Positions 38,056 to 62,780 of a DNA stretch of 64,000 nt are shown here, piece after piece. This DNA is from Onchocerca volvulus (taxonomy: Eukaryota > Nematoda > Chromadorea > Rhabditida > Onchocercidae), in the NCBI GenBank assembly GCA_000499405.2, contig HG738137.1:16727601-16791600 (forward strand). Reading direction: 5' to 3'. The notes beneath the pieces were generated by a model. The model was not told the origin of the DNA. It searched no databases and was given only the letters and a program-made list of their open reading frames with translations. Within the stretch, counting starts at the first letter, position 1, and each line of letters starts with the position of its first letter. Made by a program: the position numbers and the translations under genes.

Positions 38056-38951
38056 GTTTGAGAAAATCAATCTCAGGAAATCGCTAGGTCTTACAGGAAA
38101 TATTTCAGTGGAATGTTTCATGGTTTTTAGTTTATTTGGTAAGATCGCTCAGTATTTGTTTTGCGATTCTTGATCTTATTATATAGAAAGACTGATAATG
38201 ATTCATTATCACTACTATTGAAATTCGCAAAATATGATTGTTTTTCGATTCTTTGTGACATTTAATTAATTAAGTAACGACTTTGTTGAATTGAAGTCTA
38301 TTGGTATCATTAGATGAATTCGATTATAAACTAATTAGAATATAAATATGATATTGTAATTGTAATCCTTGGAGGATATTTGTGTTAATCAAACTACGAC
38401 TGATTCAATTTCAATTATTCAACAAGTACTTATTCATCACCTTATTACTAAATATATCTACTGGATTTATATTTACAAGAAAAATTTGATTAACATTATC
38501 ATCATAGTATTTTTATTTGAGAAATATATATCATGTTTTTTTTTGTATATTGATATTAAATATAGTGATATAGCATGCTATATACTGATATATTCTGGAT
38601 ATTAATATTGAATATATTGATGTGATTAATATATTATCCATGGGTTATTGATTAATAAAGGAAATAAAGAAAACCAATTGATCATTTTCATTTGTTCGTC
38701 ATAATTGCGAAGCTTGTAAAAACTTTTATTGCTATAGAACCGAAAGTTTTTTTGTTTATTTGGAGCTATCAAAACGATCGATTAGAAAAAATTATTCTGT
38801 TTGATATTTGTATCTTATTTCATGTAAGAATTATCTTAATATAAATTAATGATATCGGATAGCGATAGTAGTAGTGAAAAATAAACAAGATTAAATTGTT
38901 GGCAACAGTGAAGAAAATTAAATTTTGTAATCCTTTTTAACAGGAAACTAA

Positions 38952-39366
38952 TCTATATAAATAAAAATGTAAATGTTCGTTATTCATTCTCACACAATGT
39001 TTCAAGTTCTTCATCGATTGTTTTGAAATTTTGATACAACGTTGCATTCGAATAGACGCATGTTTCTACATGGATACATAATTTTTTTTTTTTTTTCTAC
39101 TTTTCACACCTGTGACAATTAAAAGTAAGCGGACTGAATTTATTGACAAGTCAACTTTTTGCATTGTTTATTTTTATACAACTTTTCAAGTTTTTCATTA
39201 ATTGTTTTGAAATGTTGATATAACATGGCATTCGAATAGGCGCTTCTTTTTATATAGATAAGGCGCGTGTTTAAAAACTTTCGGAGGTTTAAGATTTTGA
39301 GCAAACGAACATTTTTATTCATATAGACCAGCTGGAGCGAACCACACGAAGTGTGGGTATTGCTAG
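38952..39366 (+). mobile_element. Helitron-like repeat, copy 8 (full length, dimer-like)
   Basis: 415 bp from A|TCTATATAAATAAAAATG to CTAG|T. The 3' end carries a CCACAC-GAA-GTGTGG hairpin seven bases before CTAG. Inside, the central block (ending CATTCGAATAGACG, then CATTCGAATAGGCG) is present twice, separated by a GTGACAATTAAAAGTAAGCG segment. The right inverted block (AGCAAACGAACATTTTTATT) complements the left end. This is the best reference copy in the window. Confidence 0.7.
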
Positions 39367-39647
39367 TGAGAAATATTATTAAAACACAGATGTTGATTTT
39401 TAACTTACCATATAAAAGATATTTATTCCGAAGCGTAAAATCAACACATCAATTTTGGAAGTAAGCTCTATTATACAGATATGGATAAAATAGTTTTCTC
39501 TAAAAATCACACAGTTATTTCTTTCATATTTTCATTATATGTTATTTCAGAGCATATTGAAGAATTGGTTTTTAATATGATATTCATTCGTCCTCATATA
39601 TATTATATCATCGAAATGTTGGAATCTTCGAATTAAATATTACTGAA

Positions 39648-52166
<12,519 letters not shown>

Positions 52167-54201
52167 CCTTTCATCTCTCAAAAACTTCAGTCCTCACTGC
52201 CATATGGATGGAAATCCTGCCGTTATCAATAAGTCTAGATTTCTAATTCTGACGTATCCAGCTTTAGCAAGTCAAGCTTGTTAGCTTTAGATCATTACTG
52301 TCGTTAACTAATAAAGTGAGATTTTAATTCTATGTGGAAAAGAAAAGCTCATATTTGCTCGTTTCTCTTATTTAGGTTCTTTGAATATATCATATGATAT
52401 CTTCTATGCATTATCTCTTCTCTTCACTTGAATTTACACGGACACATATGAACGAATGTAATGTCTACGTTAGCATGGCTTTTGTTCTTATTTTTCTTAA
52501 ATTTTCTACAGAAATGACATTCATATTATTTTGAAATGTAGTAAGTTCTGATGTTACAGGTTTTACTTTAACTTTGGATGTTGGCAGAATATTAACATGA
52601 TTCCTTAATCGTGGTTTAATAATGAACTTGAGGCTTTAAGATGATAGTATTGTTCGATTTGAACTTCCTAGCAAATGGTCCCATTGAAAAGTTGATTGAC
52701 TCTTCAAAACAGTTGGCTGCCTGTGGAAAAACATATTAAAACTGTTCTGAATGACTTATTACCATCCATTATTTTTTGTCAGCTGAAAACTGAAATAAAT
52801 TCGATCTTATATTTGTGTTTCTTTTTTTTTTTTTTCCCAAATTCAGCAAGGAAAAGAATGACGCACTGAAGATTTGTTCGACCGGGGCACAAATACAATT
52901 ATGGCACTTTCGATTTTATGGATAATAGTACCGCGATGCTGTTGGTTATACATATCCCAGTATTTACGGCTGATAGATGTATTACATGAATTCAAATAAT
53001 TCGTCCATTTTAGGTTGTAATAGCAGCAGCACTCTTTTTCATTCTGTAATTTTCCTATTTTGCCATATTGTCATTTTGTCTTTTTTTATAATGAAAATGT
53101 GAATGAAAGAAAACTGTTGTTTGACAGCATAACACTATAAGGAAAAGAGATTTTTCATTTTGACAGATCAAAAAGTGTGGATCAAGAAATTTCTCTGCTG
53201 ATTTACTTTTCCTTGAGCGGATATATTGGGAAAGAATTTGGATATTTTTAAGAGACTGATTGTTTATGTGATTTGATTATTTTTAGTAGTAAGAAGATAA
53301 AAAAAAAACAGTAAAATATTTCGGATCATTCGTGGGAGCTCTCACAGATTATGATCATCCCTGTTGTAATTATAATCATCGACTTTTTGGCTATATCCAA
53401 ATCTCCAATATTCACGATGTAATGTTAGAGGAAGGAATGAATCGCATTCTGCTTACTTTTATTGAAAATTGAAGTATTAGTTCCGGGAATTCTCGGGACT
53501 AGTTTTGGTTTTCTAAAAATGCTATCTTGTGACGAGATGAATAATTCTGGAAGTGGAGACAAATCCAGCGACATTATCACTTCCTATCACCCCTATCATC
53601 CCTCTCTATTATCCTCTTACAATAATTCAGGGACTAGCTTTTTTTTTTATGAAATATTGCGAAAATTTGTTACGGGACAGATGGCACAAAGGCAAATTGA
53701 GGAAGTGTTAGAGACTGTGGCGGTTAAGGAGATCTGATGTTGCAAGTGTGTCGCGAAAATGAAAATTCCTGCGATTGTTTGGGAATTGGTGGGACGTGAC
53801 GTGATTACGTGTAGGTAAGGGATCATGTACGTTAGCATACGTGTTATCACGTTGTAATTTGTTTCTAAATTTGTATTGTGTGTGATTTCAACTTCCGTTC
53901 TATACATCATTTCTAGTCTCCTATGCATATTATGTTTAGATTCTTCGTATTGCAATTTTATATTCTGATTTGTTTAACTAGTGTTGTACGTCAGATTTTT
54001 TAAGATTTGATAGAATAAACTTGGGCAGTGATGAGGGAAGCCTGTTTATGTTTGAGATTATATATCATCGATTGTTGATAATAATGTTTAAGCATATACC
54101 TATTAATTTAATGCCATAGTTCTTAATATTTCATAAATACTAAACCAGAAATAAACGAAGAGTTTGTTAAAAACATATTAAATGAGGGTTTTTAAGTGAA
54201 G
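52167..54201. other. Intergenic region between Twinkle and Sen34
   Basis: Twinkle's AATAAA lies at 52310-52315. The remainder has no exon I can defend. An open frame at about 53462-53737 (Ser-rich) and an overlapping minus frame at 53647-53955 lack splice context and family resemblance. Confidence 0.55.
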
Positions 54202-56879
54202 ATGGATGAAACAAATACGGCGAATGAATACAGATCAATGACAGATAAGTGCACTACATCGAAAGATCATAAATTTGATATCTCGATGAAATGTATACCT
54301 ACGCGAATCGAATATCTGAATTCGCAGTTTCTCGTATTTGATGTTGATGGTTAGTAAATAAATATATATAATGATTATATATGAGACGGAAAATTGCCGA
54401 GGTGAACGCGTCATATCATATATGAAGTATAACTAGAGCCAAAAAATTCCTCGAAAAAACGTAATCTGCATTGTGGTAGAAAAAACTGAACTGCAGAAAA
54501 AGCAAAAACTAATTTACCATCTGCAGGTGTGAAATTTGGATCGCAACTTTCGTTTTCCTATAAACAGAGATTTAAAGTTTTAATTTAAAATACTGTTTAG
54601 AAGCATTTCCTTGAAATTTATATAAATTTTGAAGTGTCGGAGCAGTTGATGAGAGAATGCCGTATTATTACCGAAGCATGTGGTACTTCTCCTGATGCAC
54701 GCGCTGATCTTCGGAAATATGGAGCTCCTTTCATTTTAATGCCGGAACAAGTGGCTGTACTTACTGAATATGGTTAATCTTTTCTGTCATCATTCTAATG
54801 AAAATAGTATTGTTTTTCTTTTCTTCTTTAGAAAAAACAAACACGGTTAATTGATTTTAATAGTACTTTTTCTCAGAAATAATTTTAGAAATTTTTTTGA
54901 CTTCGTAATTGAAGGGTTAATCATACTTGTACTGTTAATTACTATTACGACTAATTATATTGTCTTTTGGGCTTGCAAAGGTTGTACAACTCAAGAACAG
55001 TACGGAGGATATTCCCAGTGAGGGAAAGGATGCACAACTGTCAAGTACTCATTCCACACGGTTGGATGATGTAGCATTAAGGAAGAAAGCTGAAATGATA
55101 GCAAAAGGTCGGAAAGCAAAAAAGTTGAAGCGACAAACTAATAGTGGAGCTACAGCTGCAGCTTTGAAAGTATTACATAAGTTTTTTTTCAACTGCAGTT
55201 AAACTAAATGAATTTAATATAATACTCTTCTTTACACTTTACTTGACAGAACGTTTGTTCTTTCTTTTTCTCTTACAGAATAAATCAATTTTTCATAAAA
55301 TATTTCAAAATTTTTAATTACTCGTAATACTTTATCGAATCTGTAGTGTAATACGTTGCTTCGTTTGCATTATTTTAAGGTATATGGAGTCTATTTGTGT
55401 GCAGAATTTGCTTTCTATATTGTTTATATCTGAAAGTCTTTAATAAGTTTTCGAAACTAATATCTTCCTAGTAAACAGTTACGAGATTTTGTTCTCATTA
55501 TCTTATTATGACTGAAATCAATTCTGCTCAGTTGAGAATTGTTTTTTGAAATAATGCACCAAAATTATGTGTGCTTCAATAAATCAAAAACGAAAAATTA
55601 AGTCTGTAGTCGCTTATTTAAGCATTCGAACTATCATTCTTTTGTATTTCTTAAGCGTCTTTCTTCTGAGTGAGATTCAGCTATTTTTAGATGTCCTTTT
55701 TATTCAGAAAGTTTTTATTTTTAGTTCTATTTATTGCATTGAAACAAGGCGGGCGTTAATGAAGTTTATATTGAAAAATTTTTGTGAAACTTTATAAGAC
55801 AGTACAATTATAATATATTCCAGATTCGACGTTGTGATATTGTTAATGTGGAAGTTACTGTTTCCGAAATAGATGATACAATGAAGGAGATATCGAGGCC
55901 TGGCAATACCCTTAAACAAGGCGATACTTGGTTTCTTCCATTATGTGAGTTGTTTTAACATTAATTCTGAACTAAAAACAGCAAATCCGCGGGATCTATA
56001 GCTTGCAGGTAATTTTCTAGTTAACTTTTCATCATTACAATGGAATTCAGTTAAATTTTACAACCTGTCTTTTATACCGTTCGATGTTAGCAGTTCAGAG
56101 TTTGAAACCTTAAAACTATTCAATAAAAGCAGTTATTTTTCCTTGGAACTTGTCAACTTAGCTATTCTGCTAATAAGCTCTGGCACACAATGTTTAAATT
56201 ATCTATTTCAGAACTTCAGAGGCGTGGAAATAAGAAAATTGAATTAAAGCCAAAATCTAGCATAGCTCTTCGTAACAGAATAAATGAGATTTGTCACTGC
56301 TTGCAGATAAAAAAGATTGGGGAAAAAACAAACTTCATTCCCACTTAGAGGTCTGTTAATCAACGATTCGTGTTTACAGATGATACTCGTGAAGAAGCTT
56401 ATGAAGAAATGGAAAAACCACCGCTTCCTAAAAGTTCAATTTTCCGAATTCGGCTGAACACATTTCGTGATTTGTGGCGCAGAGGTTATTATCTAACATG
56501 TGGTTTGAAGTTTGGATGTGATTATCTTGCTTATGAATCTGTTCCTGGTGAAGTTAGTATCTGCTGTATTTTTTTGTATTGTTCATTATTTATTAAATCA
56601 TTTTTTATCGAGTAGTGTTTTCAGATATTATTTTCTAATACCATTTTTACTCCCCAACTGATATAATCAGTATAGTACTTTTTTCAGGATCATTCCAAGT
56701 GGTTAGTAAAATGTGTGGATTCCCAGGATGCTTTATCTTCCTTAGATCTTATTGCGCTTTCAAGGCTTTCCTCTCAAGTGAAAAAGCATGTTTTGTTAGC
56801 TATTGTCTCACCTGATACTTTATCACCTTATTATATTGAATATTCCTGGTGGAAACCCCAGCGATCCCAGAATGTATAG
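54202..56879 (+). CDS. tsen34: tRNA-splicing endonuclease subunit Sen34
   Basis: Catalytic subunit that cuts the 3' splice site of intron-containing pre-tRNAs. Exons: 54202-54349, 54635-54772, 54970-55169, 55824-55944, 56380-56552, 56688-56879, for 323 residues. The N-terminal domain shows YGAPFILMPEQVAVLTEYG, matching the LGLPLLLMPEEARLLAEIG of human TSEN34. The C-terminal nuclease domain shows TFRDLWRRGYYLTCGLKFGC followed by DYLAY. The catalytic Tyr (DYLAY), His (EDHSK) and Lys (QVKKHV) are all present, in the order and context known for the family. Exon 4 encodes part of the variable linker. Problem: the frame between exons 2 and 3 is only restored if exon 3 begins GGCTTGCAAAG at 54970, which is not preceded by AG; the nearest AG (54980) shifts phase. 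An intermediate exon near 54528 is also possible. AATAAA at 57020. Confidence 0.85.
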
Positions 56880-57967
56880 CAGTGATTACATTCTCTTGCA
56901 TTTACGCTAGATGTATCGTATCTCAAGCATAAAATTTAGTGAAATGCGGCTTCAGATTATAATCAGTGATCATGGAAATATGCCAGATAAGAGGAAGAGA
57001 AGAGTAACATTTGAAGATTAATAAAAGCAGATTTTTTGTGTAACAGTAATTCAATTTTTTCATAATTCTCTTTCCTGCCCTATTATAGGAAATTGTTGCT
57101 GTCACCCATTTTATTGCATTTTAAGTTCCTTGATGATTTCTTCTCAATTGTATTATTTTGTTGTTCTTCCGAACTACGTTTTCTTTTTCTTTTTTTTTTT
57201 TTTTTAAATTTTCATATTGTTAATTCTGTATCTTACATTGATTTGTTTGCAAAAGCAGAAATTTTTACACTAAATAAAAATTACAAAATTTTTGACCTTT
57301 CTTGTTTTGGAATGTTTTGCTCCGTGAGAATTTGGTGCTGGATATATATTTCTGGTAATAATTTTTCGGTCGAAATAGAAGAATTTAAATTTAACTCTCC
57401 CACTTCATCACTTTATTTTCATTCGAAAACTTTCAGTCTTTTGAATAATGAATTGCAAAAATGTTTCATTTTGCAGAGGAAAAGACAAAAAAATATCAAG
57501 GCACAGGACCTCATTTGAAATACAAGGGAGCGACATTAGAACGAGTTATTAGTTTTCCATTTGCAGTCGCCACAGGCGATTTTTCCATCCCTAATTTTAA
57601 CAAGCTTCGTGTTCGGTTTGTTTTGATTTTTCTTGTAAGGAATAGATGAAATAGAAATCTAGCATAAAATCATCATTTAATTAAAGTACTATGAAGTAGT
57701 GAAAATTGTATTAATCCTTTTTAATAGTTGTATGATTTTGAAGAGTTGGATACCGGATGGTAGTAATATGCAAATTATAATCATTTTACAGAATTTACTC
57801 TTCCAAGTAATAATGATTTAAGATGAGAAAATAGGGAAGGGATATAGTCTGTCTACGATTTCTGCCAATGAGAATTTTAAGGTAAACAAACTTCACCGTT
57901 GCTATAAAAAAATTAATTCAGTTTCAGGGTTATTATTTTTTGCTTGGTATGCGAATTGTTCGTTGAA
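56880..57967. other. Intergenic region between Sen34 and LSm2
   Basis: Sen34's AATAAA is at 57020-57025. The region holds an isolated open frame at 57461-57649. At 57923-57929 two successive TTTCAG acceptors lie about 40 bases before the LSm2 ATG and may be the trans-splice or 5' UTR acceptor. Confidence 0.5.
57461..57649 (+). CDS. Unassigned coding-like exon
   Basis: This open frame contains KYQGTGPHLKYKGATLERVI followed by FPFAVATGDFSIPNFN, which has normal codon and residue balance in DNA where most frames are Phe/Ile/Asn-rich. A TTTTGCAG acceptor sits at 57476 inside the frame, and a possible donor CG|GTTTGT follows at about 57617. It could be an exon of an unrecognised gene, an alternative 5' exon of LSm2, or chance. 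No family is recognised. Confidence 0.25.
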   Translation: MFHFAEEKTKKYQGTGPHLKYKGATLERVISFPFAVATGDFSIPNFNKLRVRFVLIFLVRNR

Positions 57968-58682
57968 ATGGTAATTTCTTTTTTTTTTTATTTTTTTTTT
58001 TTGTTGGAGGGGAGGAAAAGAGAAAAGATGTCTTTTAAAATCTTTTTTATCGAGAAAAAAAAAATCAATCTAAGCATAACAAGAAGAGATCCAAGAATGT
58101 TAAACTCCATAATTTAGATATTATTTTACAGCTCTTTTATTCATTTTTCAAATCACTGGTTGGAAAAGATGTGGTGGTGGAATTAAAAAATGATCTGAGG
58201 TGAGTTAACCTAAAGTTGATCTATATCGTTTGGTTTTCGTTATTTTCGGTCGTCTGAAGTGGCAGTTATTTTGATCAAATCAATATTTTTTTGAAGGGTA
58301 GAAAATAGTTAGTTGTTGAAAAATGCTACAGGTAAACAGAGATTTTCTTTGCGTTCTTTTCCAAACAACTAATAGAAGGAACAAAGTGAAGAATTGATCT
58401 ACTGTTGCTATATTCTTGTTGAGTTGATTGAAAGTATGATATTTTCATTATAGTATCTGTGGTACATTACATTCTGTGGATCAGTACCTCAACATGAAAC
58501 TGACAGATATCTCAGTGACAGATTCGGAGCGGTATCCACATATGCTTTCCGTCAAAAACTGCTTCATTCGTGGGTCCGTAGTGCGTTATGTACAATTACC
58601 TGCTGATCAAGTGGATACCCAGTTGTTGCAGGATGCAAGTCGGAAAGAAGTTATGCAAGCTAAAAGATCTGCCACTGCCTAA
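57968..58682 (+). CDS. lsm2: U6 snRNA-associated Sm-like protein LSm2
   Basis: Subunit of the LSm2-8 ring, which binds the U6 snRNA 3' end, and of the cytoplasmic LSm1-7 decay ring. Exons: 57968-57970 (the ATG alone, followed by GTAATT), 58132-58199, 58454-58682, for 99 residues. The first protein exon thus supplies only Met, and exon 2 begins LFYSFFKSLVGKDVVVELKN. Sm motif 1 (LKNDLSICGTLHSVDQYLNM) and Sm motif 2 (KNCFIRGSVVRYVQLP) are intact, and the protein is nearly the same as other animal LSm2 sequences. The C-terminus (KEVMQAKRSATA) is the variable part. AATAAA at 58915. Confidence 0.95.
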
Positions 58683-61121
58683 TTTTTCTTTTTGTATAAT
58701 TTTATCAGCTAATAGTAATCTTGACTATTATTCTAATTTTCTCGATTTCTTTGGATGAAGGCATTCTGGAGTTGAAAAAATTGATTGTTTTTGTCATTAT
58801 GACTTATAGTCCAAGGGATTTTTATTTTTTATTATGGAGGTGTCTTTTGAGCCTTTAACCTCTGACTTTAATGTTACATTTCTTTTCTTTTTTGTTGCGT
58901 TGATATTGTTCAAAAATAAATGATTTGTTTGGATAACGGTTTCTGAAATTGTTCCTTTTCTGCAAGATGTGCAAAATATGCGACTGCAATTCACGTAGTC
59001 GGGAATTTGGAATGAGGACATATAGTATGATAGTTGACAATATGCCGAAATGTCTGGGAAAGAATCGACGATAATAGCGACAGAAATAAAATATATGTAT
59101 GTGCCAAAGAACAATTTTTTTGGATATCTTTTAGGAAAGGATATTTCTAGAAGAAATAAATAATCTCAGACGATTGGAATGTGTTGCTATTCCTCGATAT
59201 AGATGGCAATAATATGTAAATTTTTTGATCTGCTGTTCTTTGATACCTCGATGTGATGAAGAAAACTCAGATTAAAATAATGTACAAGTCCAATCATAGG
59301 GAAATGAATGAGTACAACATATGAAAGGATACTGAACTAACAATATCGAATTTGTTTCCGCGGAAAAATGGTGAAAGAAATGCTTCAAATTTCGAGAAAC
59401 ATTAATTTTTTAGTTCCATTTATATTTCGATGTATACTTCCCAATTTCTTCTTTTCCACAAAATTAGTTTAGGTCCTATTCCATTACTATTTTCCATAAT
59501 TACCATATCTTAATCTAAGTTCTGCTTTTTTTCTATCTCAATTCTTTTTATTTGCAGATTGCATTATTTAAATGATTTATAGATTTTTAAACATGTTCGA
59601 TTGATAGAAAAAAATCTCTTGCCTTTTGTTTTCTCTCTCACGATATAATATTTATGGGATGAAAATCAGCCATAAATATAACTTAAATTAATTTAATGAC
59701 TTAATCAGGATAATTTAACCAATTAATATATAATCAAAATTTCAACTTCAAAAATATGATTATATTTATATTGATTGGTTCTATAAAAGAACCGTGTATG
59801 TTATCATCTTTACTCCATATTATATAGTTCATATTAAGAGTTCCGATTTATCTCTTATCATACTACTGATAGACAGTTTTCAATGGCTTATCTATCCCTG
59901 ACATTGATTTAATGTCAGTAAGATATCAATTAATACGATGATGACAAAAAAAGAAACGAATGAATTAATATTATTTGATGAAGCAATAGCTAATAATTCA
60001 TATTATTCGTAGAATTATTATAATTGATAATGATAACAAGAATAACAATGATAATAAAATAACGAAAAAAAGCAATAGTAATGATAAATGATAATGATAA
60101 TGATCGAGTGATAATTTGAAATGATACAAGGAATATGCTAAATTTTGTATGACATTTACTGGACATACATTTAGATGCGAAACTTCTGCAAGAATACTTG
60201 ACCAAACTATTGTTGTAATCATAACGGATGAAATAGGTCAAAGGATAAAGTTGCTGATCGCCTCTTTTTAACTTAAAATAACAACTTATTAAACATGAAG
60301 GAAGTCAAATCTGATAACAGTCCAATAGAGTTAATTATGACAGAGAAGGAATTTAGACAAAAAATGGATGAAGAAAGATTAGAAGTTTCCAAGGTTTTCA
60401 ACAAATTTTATCAAATTTATTTGCCGGTTAATTTGAATTATCAAACTTGGTTGAGACCTATTTTACCCTTTATTTATAGTAGTGAAATTGGTAGAATTCT
60501 CTTACTTTGACCATCTTCAATCTCACAACTTGATGATGATGAATTTGTAATTAATGTTAGGTTGGATTTTAAAAAATTTAAAAATATAAAGTCAATTATG
60601 ATTTCTTTTCAATTATTTTTTTCTTCCTAATTTCCCACATATCCATGCTATTTTACCATTTTCACTTTTCTCTCTTTTTAATGAGTAATCAATGAATTTG
60701 AATTTTTAATAAATTTGCATAAAACTGCCAATTTCTTCTTTTTCTTTTTTTTTGCAACAAAAGGGTTATTGTTCAGCTTACTGCGATCACAAGTGAATGA
60801 AAGGAGCGAGTGAAATTTGTGGAGAAAGGCGGAATTTTAAAAAGTTTGAGCAATACGAAAAGGTAGTATTTGACCTATTGCGAAATCGGTCAAATACTAG
60901 AAAGAAAATTTACTTGGCCTTTTGTGAAATAGAGGTGATTGGTAAGTATGTAGTAGATCTTTTGATGGATCAAGCAGAAAAAAGTAATTATAAATCAATC
61001 GAATCAAAGAGATAACTCATTTTTTAATTTTTTTAAATTTCTAATTTTCATTATCAAATTTGTAGACATAAGGGTATTATAACAGAAAACTTGTTCTTTT
61101 GAAATTCATCAGGCTGTAATT

Positions 61122-61510
61122 ATTTGCATGCATATTCATGCACTATCGTAAGCATATATATGAGTAATTAGTTTTGCATATTCAATGCAAAAATGCAAAC
61201 TATTTGCAATGCACGAAATTAGTGAACTTTATATTGCATGCACATTAATTACACTTATTAATCATGACCATACAGTAACCTTCAAAGCATCATCCTCCCG
61301 AAAGATAAATAGTAAACTATTTTCCCTCCAAAATATTTACAGTAATCTTGGAATATATTCTGCCTAAAAGTAGACGGAATAAGTATTTTGAAATGTGTTC
61401 CTCAGTCAGGATAAACGGAAATACAGTATTCCTACAGTATATTGGTCCCAGAACATTCCAGAATTATTACAGTAAAATATGCACGTACGCCATAATTTGC
61501 ATATAGCATG
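61122..61510. promoter_or_regulatory. ATGCA/octamer motif cluster
   Basis: ATTTGCAT (a POU octamer) occurs at 61122-61129 and 61495-61502. TGCATGCAT, TTGCAATGCA, ATTGCATGCA and ATAGCATGCA occur between them. ACAGTA occurs at least four times in 61270-61470. This is a candidate enhancer or promoter element upstream of the gene at 62781; binding is inferred only from motif. Confidence 0.3.
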
Positions 61511-61645
61511 CAGATCATGCCATGACTTTCAGCCAAAAATATCCCATTGGGTTGTTTTTCATCGTAGCGAATGGTCGATTATACTGATTGCTGATTATTT
61601 CAAGGTGTAATTCAAATGTTTTTCACGTACAAAAACGTCGCGTGT

Positions 61646-62044
61646 CACGTGCCACGTGTACTTTTCTATTACAATTATTATATCTTACTGACATTATTAC
61701 CTGTATTTGTTATATGTTTTATGAGATCAACTTAAACAAGTTCTTTTGTCTTATAAGATGACTTCACTTAATCATTTATGCTATTATTGATCGCTATTCT
61801 AATCTGAGTCAAGCAATCATTATTTATGCTATTATTGATTGATTTTCTAGTCATTGAATGACCACGTGAATTCTAATGTGAAACATATATATTTTACAGT
61901 TTACGCTAAATTCCTATATTCTTATCCTTATCATATTAATTTACATGTGGAAAATATACGCATTCTCTAGCGTAACTTCAATTCACAAACTTAATTCACG
62001 TGATTCACGTAAATCTAATTCACGTGATTCACATGATCCACGTG
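61646..62044. promoter_or_regulatory. Cluster of six CACGTG E-boxes
   Basis: CACGTG at 61646, 61653, 61863, 61997, 62021 and 62039. The fourth and fifth lie in a 15-base direct repeat (ATTCACGTGATTCAC) offset by 24 bases. CACGTG is the core site of bHLH factors of the Myc/Mondo-Max and TFEB (HLH-30) type. In DNA this AT-rich, even one copy would be unusual in 400 bases. Confidence 0.4.
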
Positions 62045-62780
62045 GTTTCATTCTTACGTTCTGCTTGCTTATTCATAGGAATTACGTGTTTTATTGCATA
62101 AATTAATTTTCCATAACTTCATTCTTGTATGTCTCTTTAAAAAAAAGTTATTTTTGGCAACTGAAATCATCGATGTCTTACCGAGTGATGACCCTGTGAT
62201 CTTACCATCTTCACACTTTGCATTCACCAGAGGGATAGAATAGAATTTTTAGGATAAACTTTTATAGTATTATCATCAGTGGATTATTTCGATAGAAAGT
62301 ATTTAAATTGAGTGGGATAAGTTTTGATAAGAGAGGAAGGAAACTTTTTTGTATGAATTATATGACATTAAAAAGAAAAAGATAGAACAGGTTTGAAAAT
62401 ATGATGATTTGAATTTTGAATATGGGAGTAATAATTGAACTTATAGTACTTTTTTTAGGAAGAAATATCGTGATATTAGAAAGAAATTACGATGAAATGA
62501 GATAGCAATCTTGCACTTAGGATGGCGTAATATGGATAGTTTTAATTTACTTTTCGAAAATGGAAAAAAAAACTTGATTAATGATGAGTTAATTAAAGGA
62601 TGGGCACGATGTGTATGTATATGAATTGCTTCATTCCATTTGTTTGTTGTTCGATTGTGAGAGTTGAAAAAAGAAATTACAGAACGATTCATCCACGACA
62701 GTACCAAAACAACAATAACAATAACAACGACGACATCATAGTGACAGCGACAAGGCAACCCGATACAACACAGAAGAATC

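Larger units (their letters stand above)
37335..39647. other. Intergenic region between gpx and Twinkle
   Basis: The poly(A) signal of gpx lies at 37376. The rest is AT-rich with a perfect 16-bp inverted repeat (38008-38055) and a full-length Helitron-like copy (38952-39366). I see no coding exon. Confidence 0.6.
58683..62780. other. Long intergenic region with candidate regulatory clusters
   Basis: Poly(A) signal for LSm2 at 58915. Around 59990-60120 there are TAATGATAA-like simple repeats. Two small open frames (60295-60510 and 60797-61015; the second contains KKFEQYEKVVFDLLRNRSN) have charged, protein-like composition, but I found no valid splice between them: a TGA immediately precedes the second. 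From 61081 to 62060 the sequence is dense in ATGCA, ACAGTA and CACGTG motifs and probably serves the gene starting at 62781. Confidence 0.5.

Noticed and set aside
56211..56348. Possible Sen34 exon containing KPKSSIALRNRI
   Set aside because: Follows a TTTCAG and stays open, but joining it after exon 4 creates TAA at the junction. Exon 4 joins exon 5 (56380) directly with matching phase. Its PKSSI resemblance to the true exon is probably chance.
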